Shown here: piece by piece, positions 18,855 to 26,386 of the stretch
Numbering within the stretch: the first letter of the stretch is position 1
How the letters are laid out: each line of letters begins with the position of its first letter
Assembly (NCBI GenBank): GCA_945889315.1
Contig: CAMDBP010000008.1
Location: 1 to 61,417 of the forward strand
Reading direction: 5' to 3'
Origin: Chitinophaga pinensis
Lineage (GTDB): Bacteria > Bacteroidota > Bacteroidia > NS11-12g > UBA9320
Length of the DNA stretch: 61,417 nt
The notes under the pieces: model-generated
Databases searched by the model: none
The model's input: the letters and a program-made list of their open reading frames with translations, nothing else
Told to the model about the DNA's origin: nothing
Position numbers and translations under genes: made by a program

Positions 18855-19901
18855 ATGCAAATAGAACGAATTAAAGAGTCTACACTAGGTAGAATCGATT
18901 TTCAAAATTTAGACTTTGGTAAAGTTTTTACAGATCATATGCTTATTTGTGATTTTAATGGCGAGTCATGGGGCGAATTTCACATTGAGCCATTAAAGCC
19001 GATTACCATGCACCCTGCTAGCTCGGTTTTACATTACGGCCAGGCAATTTTTGAAGGTCTGAAGGCATACAAAAATGATGACAATCAGGTCAATATATTT
19101 AGGTTGCAAAGCAACATAGCCAGATTCAACGAGTCTGCGAAACGCATGCAAATGCCTTCGTTAGATCCAAATCAAACCTTACATGCAATTAAGGAATTTG
19201 TGGGACTAGAAAAAGATTTTATTCCGACAAAAGATCAAGGTTCTTTGTATTTAAGACCATTTATGATAAGCACTGATCATACCCTAAAAGCATTATCAAG
19301 TAAAACATTTAGATTTATGGTGATTGCTTGTCCAGTAGGGTTTTACTACGATAAACCGTTGAATATCTTTGTGGAACAAACGCATAGAAGAGCAGCGCGT
19401 GGTGGGGTTGGATTTGCTAAAGCTGCTGGCAATTATGCGGCTTCTTTCTACCCAACAGAGTTGGCAAGAGAAAAAGGATTTGACCAGATATTATGGACAG
19501 ATATCACCAATGGTTGTACCCTAGAAGAACTTGGAAGTGCAAATTTTTTCTTTGTGAAAGAAAACATACTGCATACTCCAGAGATACATGACAGTATCTT
19601 GAAAGGAATTACCCGAGATAGCGTAATTCAGTTGGCGAAAGCAAAGGGAATAGAGGTAATAGAAGGAAGTACTTCTGCTGCGGATTTCAAAAAAGATTTA
19701 GCAGCGGGTAGCATAGAATGCATGTTTGCGACGGGAACGGCAGCAGCAATTACTTATGTGAATAGTATCACAATAGGAAGTGATGCCTTTGAGGTTGACT
19801 CAAATAATTACCAACCTATATTAGATTTAAAAGATGATCTGGATAGTATTAAATTTTTAGATAATATGGAATTTTATCATTGGAACGTTGTCGTTGACTA
19901 G
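18855..19901 (+). CDS. ilvE: Branched-chain amino acid aminotransferase
   Basis: A fold-type IV PLP enzyme interconverting leucine, isoleucine and valine with their 2-oxo acids in the cytoplasm. Landmarks are HYGQAIFEGLKAY, the PLP lysine in FAKAAGNYAAS (Lys189), the EELGSANFFFV loop and GTAAAIT near the end. At 348 residues it belongs to the longer BCAT subgroup (mammalian/BCAT II type) rather than the 309-residue E. coli type. It is a single-gene unit: a weak TATTATTG (18839-18846) precedes the ATG and a strong terminator follows. Confidence 0.95.
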   Translation: MQIERIKESTLGRIDFQNLDFGKVFTDHMLICDFNGESWGEFHIEPLKPITMHPASSVLHYGQAIFEGLKAYKNDDNQVNIFRLQSNIARFNESAKRMQMPSLDPNQTLHAIKEFVGLEKDFIPTKDQGSLYLRPFMISTDHTLKALSSKTFRFMVIACPVGFYYDKPLNIFVEQTHRRAARGGVGFAKAAGNYAASFYPTELAREKGFDQILWTDITNGCTLEELGSANFFFVKENILHTPEIHDSILKGITRDSVIQLAKAKGIEVIEGSTSAADFKKDLAAGSIECMFATGTAAAITYVNSITIGSDAFEVDSNNYQPILDLKDDLDSIKFLDNMEFYHWNVVVD

Positions 19902-19923
19902 CCAACTACTCCTAATTGATATG

Positions 19924-19959
19924 AAAAAAAATCCCGACCATACGGCCGGGATTTTTTTT
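19924..19959. terminator. Terminator after ilvE, flush against the next gene
   Basis: Seven A's, stem ATCCCGACC/GGCCGGGAT (one mismatch) with an ATAC loop, and eight T's. The A and T tracts make it potentially bidirectional. The next gene on the same strand starts only 6-24 bases later. Confidence 0.9.
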
Positions 19960-19982
19960 ACGTTATGTCCATAATTTATATA

Positions 19983-21065
19983 ATGCATAGAAGTCAAAGA
20001 AAAATAACGTTGTTTTTATGGATAGCCATACTTACGCTATTTTCTTACTCTTCAAGAGGCCAGCTATACTCACTTACTTCTACTGATTTTTATGTTTATT
20101 TTGATTCTGACAGTGATGTTATAAGCGAAGTGCAGCAGGGCTTGTTAACCAATAAGATTCTACAAATTGGAGGAACCAATATCAAAGAAATTTATGTGGA
20201 AGGCCATACAGATACGTTTGCAACTACGAAATACAATCAGGTTTTAGCAGCTAAAAGGGCCCAAGCAACTGTGCTAACCCTCATGCAAATTGGAGTTCCA
20301 GAACGATTTATTAAAACGGAAAGCTTTGGAGAGTCTCAGGTGATATCACAAAAACAGAAGGAGAATAGGCGAGCGAAAATATTTTTTATTTACGAAACAG
20401 ATAATAAATCCAAGCTTAGTCCGCCTAAATTTATAGTCATCCAGACTATAGATAAAAAAACAAAAAAGCCGATAAATGCGTCTATTGGATTTGACTATAA
20501 AGAGCAGGAGATGCGATTTACTACAACGAATAAAAGTGGCATTTCTGCGACCTTTGAGATGTTAGGAGAAGAATTAAAAATTTCAGCTTCTGCAGCTAAC
20601 TATTTGTCCGTGTATTACGACGTTCCTTCTGCTGATATAGATAAGCCCAAAGACACACTGGTGTATACCTTAGAATTGGCAAAAGTTAAAATTACAGGAA
20701 ACTTCACGTTTAATAATATTTATTTTTTTACAGATACAGATGAGATAAAGCCAGAAAGTACGACTGAGTTACATAAACTACTTGCATTACTTCAGCGTGA
20801 CAAGGTGTCGTTTATCGAGATTCAAGGGCATATGAATTATCCACTTGATAGACCTATGAACGCAATTCAAAGTCAGTATAATAAGGAGTTAAGTTATAAA
20901 AGAGCGAAAGCCATTAACGATTATCTGGTTAAAAGTGGTGTGGATCAAAAACGCTTAACCTACGTAGGTATGAGTAATTCTAGGATGAAGTACAAATTCC
21001 CGGCAAGTAAGGTGCAGGAAGACCAAAATAAACGGGTAGAAATCTATACGTTAAAAGAGATTTAG
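19983..21065 (+). CDS. Outer-membrane/periplasmic protein with two OmpA-like domains
   Basis: A signal peptide (MHRSQRK followed by a hydrophobic run ending YSSRGQ) is followed by two OmpA/MotB-type peptidoglycan-binding domains. The first (about residues 27-122) has the classical GHTD and NRRAKIFF signatures. The second (about 222-358) is diverged: GHTD is replaced by GHMN, but SYKRAKAINDYLVKSGV and NKRVEIY remain. Between them lies a beta-rich segment (KKPINASIGFDYK) like carboxypeptidase-regulatory domains in other Bacteroidota OmpA proteins. ATG 19983 is chosen over ATG 19965, which is only 6 bases after the terminator T-tract. It is tail-to-tail with the porin gene (4-base overlap). Confidence 0.85.
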   Translation: MHRSQRKITLFLWIAILTLFSYSSRGQLYSLTSTDFYVYFDSDSDVISEVQQGLLTNKILQIGGTNIKEIYVEGHTDTFATTKYNQVLAAKRAQATVLTLMQIGVPERFIKTESFGESQVISQKQKENRRAKIFFIYETDNKSKLSPPKFIVIQTIDKKTKKPINASIGFDYKEQEMRFTTTNKSGISATFEMLGEELKISASAANYLSVYYDVPSADIDKPKDTLVYTLELAKVKITGNFTFNNIYFFTDTDEIKPESTTELHKLLALLQRDKVSFIEIQGHMNYPLDRPMNAIQSQYNKELSYKRAKAINDYLVKSGVDQKRLTYVGMSNSRMKYKFPASKVQEDQNKRVEIYTLKEI

Positions 21066-22933
21066 TTGTTCAAATCCCAACGGAGATTGAGTCTCATAGA
21101 ACGAGGCATCAATGGGTAAGTGGGAGAGCTATAATACGCATCACCCATTAGACCTTGTTGTGCATGATAAAATTCTACGCCTAAATAGAAATTCTTAACC
21201 TTGGCATTGGCGTATACATTTACAGGGGGATACACCGTAAAAGCCTTGCCACTGTTATGCCATTGCTTGGTATATGGGTTGTACATGGGAGCATCAAATT
21301 CGCTAAACCAAAAGGTACGGACCCCAGCCTGCATTATTAAATTCTTCTTAAACAATGCAAATTTACTGTATAGGTTTAGACTAGCTGCCGTATTTGGTCT
21401 GGGCAACACCTGCTGGTTAGATGAGTTTTGTAATACCACGTTTGCATTTATGCCAACGTATTTTTGGTTTAATCCATAACTAAACTGAGTACGAAGCAGG
21501 CTGACTATTGTATTAGCTTGATTAATGGTATTTATTTGATTGTAATAGATAAAATTATTGATGGTTTCCAGTAATACATCTGCGCTAAGTTGATGTTGTT
21601 TAAGTTGAATACCTGCTTGGCCAAACAATTGATTATTGGCTATCTTTTTATATGGATTTTCCCAAGAAATCACCGGTGAATAACGCATTATTTCAGTATA
21701 ACTTGGCTCTATTAATTGAGATCTAATTCCTCCTTTTAGGTTAAAAGATTTGAATAGTGTAGTAGCTTTTCCTTCTAAATGATAGTCCCCTAGGTTATAG
21801 CCGAGAAGGCCAAAACGAGCATTTGCATCTATGGCAAACTGCTTTACTTTAAATTGGGTAATCCCATTTAAATAGACGCTGTTAAAATTAACAATATTCC
21901 CATTTTGGTAGGCTCTATCTATGGCGTGCGACAAACTTACCGAAAGACGAAGCGGCTTAATTTTTAACATGTAGCCAAATTCATTTTGTATAGAACGGTG
22001 ATTTATACTATCCAAGAATACATTTGTTTTTTTGCCGTAATTGGTGCTATCTGGTGCCTTATCTTCAAACTCAATCCGATTATGAGTTAACTCAGATTTT
22101 AAAAAAAACTGAGCATTAAATTGCTGTAGCGTAAAGTCTAGTGTGCTATCAGTACTTTTGCCTCCTAGTCTAAAATATTGGGTAACTCTAAAGCTGTTTT
22201 GGGCCTGAGTGCCTTTTGCAGAGGTATAATTAGCTGCATTATTTTGTAATTTATCTCTATCAACTTGTGTGTTAAAAATAGAATCAGAAGCTACACCGCC
22301 GGTTTCAGCATTGATGGATCTGTTCCACAAGTATGAGGTGATTAACTCATACTTTCTGTCTTTGCTATAGTAGCTAGTGTAAAATTTTGAGTTGAATAAA
22401 TTACTCATCCTAAGCGTTGAAGCACTTGGTAAATTGGAGTAATAAAAATTTTGATTTTTGAGACGTCTGTAATCTAACCCAAAAGCAAGTCTTTCTGAAA
22501 TTTGCTGCCCATGGCTTATCTCCATGTTGATCATTTCTTTGGCACCTTGAGAGTAGTTAAGTCTGGTAAATGGTCGTTTGGTTTGATATATGTTTATGGA
22601 ATGATCAAAGAAATAATTATTCATAGTATGCATTCCTGTATTAAAATTGAGCTCTCGCTCATGAGAAGCGGCCAAGGGTAAAAGCGCTGAGCCTTCTAAT
22701 CCCAGGTCCAAAAAAGGAAAATCTGTTTTGTATGGCGCATAGTAGTTGTAAAATAGGTTTACCGTAGTATCGACGTGGGTGGAATCTAGATTTAACAAGT
22801 GAATACCAGATTCGGAAATGGTAGAAACTTCTATACGTTTAAATGTATGCACATCTGAAGTATCTAGGAGTTGTGCCTTTGCCATTTGCGTGGAGAGCAA
22901 AACAAGGAAGTAATAGAGAGCTCTTATTCTCAT
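21062..22933 (-). CDS. Putative outer-membrane porin (Bacteroidota type)
   Basis: The 623-residue protein has a signal peptide (ending MAKAQ) and a long series of alternating aromatic/polar beta-strands. It ends in RSMRLNLRWDLNN, an outer-membrane barrel C-terminus. It resembles the Bacteroidota family annotated as putative porin, commonly 600-700 residues. No plug or TonB box was noted. It lies 6 bases downstream of a small lipoprotein gene and is likely cotranscribed with it. The substrate is unknown. Confidence 0.8.
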   Translation of the reverse strand: MRIRALYYFLVLLSTQMAKAQLLDTSDVHTFKRIEVSTISESGIHLLNLDSTHVDTTVNLFYNYYAPYKTDFPFLDLGLEGSALLPLAASHERELNFNTGMHTMNNYFFDHSINIYQTKRPFTRLNYSQGAKEMINMEISHGQQISERLAFGLDYRRLKNQNFYYSNLPSASTLRMSNLFNSKFYTSYYSKDRKYELITSYLWNRSINAETGGVASDSIFNTQVDRDKLQNNAANYTSAKGTQAQNSFRVTQYFRLGGKSTDSTLDFTLQQFNAQFFLKSELTHNRIEFEDKAPDSTNYGKKTNVFLDSINHRSIQNEFGYMLKIKPLRLSVSLSHAIDRAYQNGNIVNFNSVYLNGITQFKVKQFAIDANARFGLLGYNLGDYHLEGKATTLFKSFNLKGGIRSQLIEPSYTEIMRYSPVISWENPYKKIANNQLFGQAGIQLKQHQLSADVLLETINNFIYYNQINTINQANTIVSLLRTQFSYGLNQKYVGINANVVLQNSSNQQVLPRPNTAASLNLYSKFALFKKNLIMQAGVRTFWFSEFDAPMYNPYTKQWHNSGKAFTVYPPVNVYANAKVKNFYLGVEFYHAQQGLMGDAYYSSPTYPLMPRSMRLNLRWDLNN

Positions 22934-22939
22934 GAATGA

Positions 22940-23359
22940 TTACTTAGCCGTAAAAGTATATTGAATGGGAAGTGGAGCATTTCCTACAAAGTCTAAAGCA
23001 CTGATGTTGACTTCGTATACCATACTTTTTGTGGTAGGTAAAGTGTATGTAGATTCCAAGTTGTATGTTGTAAGGCCGGTAAGGTCGCGTGTTAAGATGA
23101 ACGGTGCAAGGGTTATATCAGAAGGGTCTATTCTTACCGTAACAGACGCTAGTTCAAAATCATCGCCTAACTCTAGGTGTATAGGAATACAGGTCTGCCC
23201 TATAAAAATGTCATCTGCTATGGGTGATATTATTTTCACAACAGGAGCCAGACTGTCAACATAAGCTGTCTCTGGTATATTAATTATGTCTTTGCAACTC
23301 ACTATAGAGGCAACAGCTATCAAAGCTATAAATACTATAATTCCTGTTATTTTTTGCAT
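22940..23359 (-). CDS. Small lipoprotein with an Ig-like domain
   Basis: A lipoprotein signal (MQKITG, hydrophobic core, SIVSC with Cys22) precedes about 115 residues of beta-rich sequence with the pattern VKIISPIADDIF then LGDDFELASVTVRI, reminiscent of DUF4625-type or bacterial Ig-like modules. The stated start (23359) gives a proper signal peptide; an in-frame upstream extension to 23401 would overlap the divergent gene's promoter. It probably sits at the outer membrane and partners the adjacent porin gene. Confidence 0.75.
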   Translation of the reverse strand: MQKITGIIVFIALIAVASIVSCKDIINIPETAYVDSLAPVVKIISPIADDIFIGQTCIPIHLELGDDFELASVTVRIDPSDITLAPFILTRDLTGLTTYNLESTYTLPTTKSMVYEVNISALDFVGNAPLPIQYTFTAK

Positions 23360-23388
23360 ACTGCAAATAACATAAATAAATGGCAGAC

Positions 23389-23396
23389 TATCTTTG
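23389..23396 (+). promoter_or_regulatory. -7 element for the FAD oxidoreductase gene
   Basis: TATCTTTG matches TAnnTTTG exactly and ends 6 bases before ATG 23403, so the transcript is predicted to have almost no leader. Confidence 0.5.
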
Positions 23397-23402
23397 CTCA
23401 AA

Positions 23403-24431
23403 ATGTCAGAAACTATCGACTTTATTATCGTAGGAGGTGGTATCTCTGGTCGCCTTATGCAACTCGCCTTGCAAAATCAGGGAGGCACAACGTTGGTTTT
23501 TGATGAAGCGAATAGCAATCAAAGTTCTGTTGTAGCTGCAGGACTGGCCAATCCATTGGTTGGGAAGTTTTTTACGGTTGGCTGGCGAGCTAATGAATTT
23601 TTTAATGGATTGACTGATTTTTATCAGGATTTAGAAAATAGACTCGATGCTTATTTTTACAAACCCTGTAAGATGCGGCGCATAATTGCAAGTGCTGGAG
23701 AGCAAAATATCTGGCTAAGTAAAGCACATCAAACGAAGTACGTTGGTTTTTGCGATTTTAGTCCGGAGCCTATTGCTGGGTTAGATACAAATTTTGGGAT
23801 ACTTAATGTGCATCAAGGCGGAGAGTTAGATACACGATTATTCCTAAAAGCATGTTATGAAAATCTTCCAACAGATGATTCTAAATTTGATTTTGGGCAA
23901 TTAAATATGGCTGAAAAAAGGTATGGTAATCTGAAGTTTAAGCATATTATTTTTTGTGAAGGGTATAAAGTAATGGAGAATACCTACTTCAATTCGTTAC
24001 TCAATGTAGTGCCTACCAAAGGTGAATTGATAGAGATAGATACGGAACTAAGTCCAGAAGGCGATATCTATTTAGGTTCTGTTTTCTTACAACATTTATA
24101 TGATAAAAGGTGGCGCGTGGGATCTACCTATAGTCAAGGAGATAGTTCGCCTTTTCCCACCGAGATGATGAGAAATGACCTATTAGTCAAACTCGATAAA
24201 ACATTAACCTTACCTTACACTCTCGTAGAACATTACTGTGGTATCAGACCGGCATCTGTAGACAGAAAGCCAATATTAGGTACTCATCCTCTGCACAAAA
24301 ATATGCACCTTGTAAATGGGATGGGAAGCAAATCGGTTAGTTTAGCCCCACTTTTAATCCAAGAAATGTCAGAATATCTGATAAATAACACTCCTTTGCA
24401 GCCTGAAGTAGATATACAACGATTTTGGTAG
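23403..24431 (+). CDS. FAD-dependent oxidoreductase, DAO (glycine/D-amino acid oxidase-like) family
   Basis: The ADP-binding loop IIVGGGISGR is at residues 8-17, followed by the acidic end of strand 2 (VFDEANS). A C-terminal CGIRPASVDRKPILGTHP segment and VNGMGSKSVSLAP are typical of DAO-family FAD enzymes. At 342 residues it resembles the Bacteroidota proteins annotated only as FAD-binding oxidoreductase; the substrate cannot be told. ATG 23403 is preferred over ATG 23394, which lies within the -7 element. It overlaps the next gene by 7 bases, so the two form an operon. Confidence 0.85.
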   Translation: MSETIDFIIVGGGISGRLMQLALQNQGGTTLVFDEANSNQSSVVAAGLANPLVGKFFTVGWRANEFFNGLTDFYQDLENRLDAYFYKPCKMRRIIASAGEQNIWLSKAHQTKYVGFCDFSPEPIAGLDTNFGILNVHQGGELDTRLFLKACYENLPTDDSKFDFGQLNMAEKRYGNLKFKHIIFCEGYKVMENTYFNSLLNVVPTKGELIEIDTELSPEGDIYLGSVFLQHLYDKRWRVGSTYSQGDSSPFPTEMMRNDLLVKLDKTLTLPYTLVEHYCGIRPASVDRKPILGTHPLHKNMHLVNGMGSKSVSLAPLLIQEMSEYLINNTPLQPEVDIQRFW

Positions 24432-26170
24432 GCGCATATACATATTATTTAAGAGCTGCAAAATACATTCTGCTCCTTTTTGCAGCAGCTAAGTTGTATT
24501 TCTTACTGGTTAATATGGCGTCTTTTGAAGATGTCCTTTCTTTTCCTGAAATCTGGTGGAATGGAATTAGACTTGATTTATCTATACTTGGATATGTAAT
24601 GGTATTGCCTCTATTGCTAGGATTATTGGCGTTAGTCTTACCTCGTTTCTCGGCTATTTTCTCGTTAGTTTATTGGTGGCTTATTTGGCTGTTTATTACA
24701 ATAGTAGTAGCAGTAGATCCTTATTTTTTCAATTATTGGGGCCAAAAAACCAACTTAGGATTTACCCAGTTTTTAGGTAAAGAAAATGCAGGTTTAGATT
24801 CTATTGAAACGTCAACCTATGTCATTGCATTAAGCTTTATCGTGTTAGCAGCGTATTGGTTTTACAGGTATGGTCAGCGTCTTTTGGTTCAGAAAGTTGC
24901 GCATACATGGCTTAGCACCCTGTTGCTCTTGGTAGGTAGTATTGGATTCATAAGAGGAAGCATAGATAAAGTGCCTATTAATGTATCAAGTGCCTATTTT
25001 AGCTCAAATAATTTGTACAATAATGCTGCGGTAAATGCAGTATGGAATTTTTTAGCCACAGAAGTAGAAAGAGATAAACATGCTGCTTTGGTATTTTTTG
25101 AGGACGATGAAGTCATAGCTTTACTTACGGATACAGTACCTAAGAACGACTATGCTGATTTGGTTGTGGTAAATGATTCTACCAACATTATCTTAATCGT
25201 ACTCGAAAGTTTTAGTGCTAAAGCCGTTGGCTTTTTAAGTGGTCCAACATATGGAGCTACTCCTAAGCTAGATGAGTTGATGTCTCAAGGAGTGAGTTTC
25301 AAGAATGCATACGCATCTAGTTTTCGATCGGATAAAGGGTTACTCGCAATTACCACGGGAATTCCAAGTGGGGCTAGGCAAACATTAACCAATTTTCCGG
25401 CAGAACTGGCAGCAGTACCTAATATTTTTCAACTGTTTAAAGCAAATTACAAAACTTCTTTTTATTACGGTGGGAACTTGGAGTTTGCCAACATAAAAGT
25501 GCTTTTTAAGGATGCGGATATGGTAAAATCACAATGGTCTTTTAACTCAATAAATAGGAATGCTTGGGGAGTTCACGATGAAGTTGTTTTTGATGAATTT
25601 GCCAATGATTTTCTTAAGGAACAACAACCGCAATTCAAAATGATATTCTCTTTAAGCAGTCATGAACCCTTTGATGTTCCTAATTTCAATGCTAAAAAAG
25701 AACCTTATCTTAACAGCATTGCCTATACAGATAGTTGCTTAGGTGTTATGATTGATAAGCTGAAAGCGTCCCCAAAATGGAAAAATACCGTAGTGATTAT
25801 TACGGCAGATCATGGCAGTATTCGGCCAGATAACGCACCAATTTATGATACAATAAACTATAAAATCCCCTTGCTTATGATAGGGGGGGCTGTCCAGAGT
25901 TTTGCAATGATTAATGAGATCGTAAGTCAAGCAGATATTCCTGCGACGATTGCTTGGTTCTTGGGAGACACTACTTCATTTGCGCAGCATCCAATTGTAA
26001 AACCGAGTAATCGAGCGTTTTATTCCTATCATGACGGTATCACCATGGTGTCGCCCAACTGCACTCAGTATTTTGATTTAGGTCAGAAAAACTATCTTTT
26101 TCCTGCCTGTAATCCTCCCATTGAAAAGGCTTATTATCAAAGAGCAAACAAGTCTTTTTTTAATCGTTAG
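24425..26170 (+). CDS. LTA synthase-like membrane phospho-/sulfo-transferase
   Basis: A polytopic N-terminal part (about five membrane segments in residues 8-180) is joined to an extracytoplasmic alkaline-phosphatase/sulfatase-fold domain. Metal-binding features are visible: LIVLESFSAK (Glu261) and ITADHGS (Asp462, His463). The position of the usual catalytic threonine appears to be serine (SFRSDKG, Ser302). This family transfers phosphoglycerol or phosphoethanolamine groups to envelope glycans or lipids. Gram-negative Bacteroidota lack teichoic acid, so the acceptor is unknown. The start is TTG 24425, overlapping the previous stop. Confidence 0.85.
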   Translation: MVGAYTYYLRAAKYILLLFAAAKLYFLLVNMASFEDVLSFPEIWWNGIRLDLSILGYVMVLPLLLGLLALVLPRFSAIFSLVYWWLIWLFITIVVAVDPYFFNYWGQKTNLGFTQFLGKENAGLDSIETSTYVIALSFIVLAAYWFYRYGQRLLVQKVAHTWLSTLLLLVGSIGFIRGSIDKVPINVSSAYFSSNNLYNNAAVNAVWNFLATEVERDKHAALVFFEDDEVIALLTDTVPKNDYADLVVVNDSTNIILIVLESFSAKAVGFLSGPTYGATPKLDELMSQGVSFKNAYASSFRSDKGLLAITTGIPSGARQTLTNFPAELAAVPNIFQLFKANYKTSFYYGGNLEFANIKVLFKDADMVKSQWSFNSINRNAWGVHDEVVFDEFANDFLKEQQPQFKMIFSLSSHEPFDVPNFNAKKEPYLNSIAYTDSCLGVMIDKLKASPKWKNTVVIITADHGSIRPDNAPIYDTINYKIPLLMIGGAVQSFAMINEIVSQADIPATIAWFLGDTTSFAQHPIVKPSNRAFYSYHDGITMVSPNCTQYFDLGQKNYLFPACNPPIEKAYYQRANKSFFNR

Positions 26171-26361
26171 TACTTTACAAAGCGGTGGGTTGTGCGATCT
26201 TGCAAATGGTAGTACAAGCCACTTTCCAGGATGGCACAACCTATGCCGTTTTTATCCGATGCTAATTAAATGTAGATGGTTATGCATAAGATCTCAGGAA
26301 TGAAGAAAAGAAGGCTAAAAAGAGTATTGCTTTACACATTTTATTCAGTTTAATTTAGAGC

Positions 26362-26369
26362 TATATTCG
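26362..26369 (+). promoter_or_regulatory. Variant -7 element (TTCG form) for the M1 peptidase gene
   Basis: TATATTCG differs from TAnnTTTG at one position and lies 17 bases before ATG 26387. The same variant precedes genes at 54196 and 58463. The 216-base gap 26171-26386 otherwise shows only stop-interrupted frames and no gene. Confidence 0.35.
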
Positions 26370-26386
26370 TACGAAAATAGTGATAA

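Noticed and set aside
26206-26265. 19-codon frame in the gap before the M1 peptidase gene
   Set aside because: Too short, no start signal or recognised motif, and the same frame is closed on both sides; treated as noncoding.
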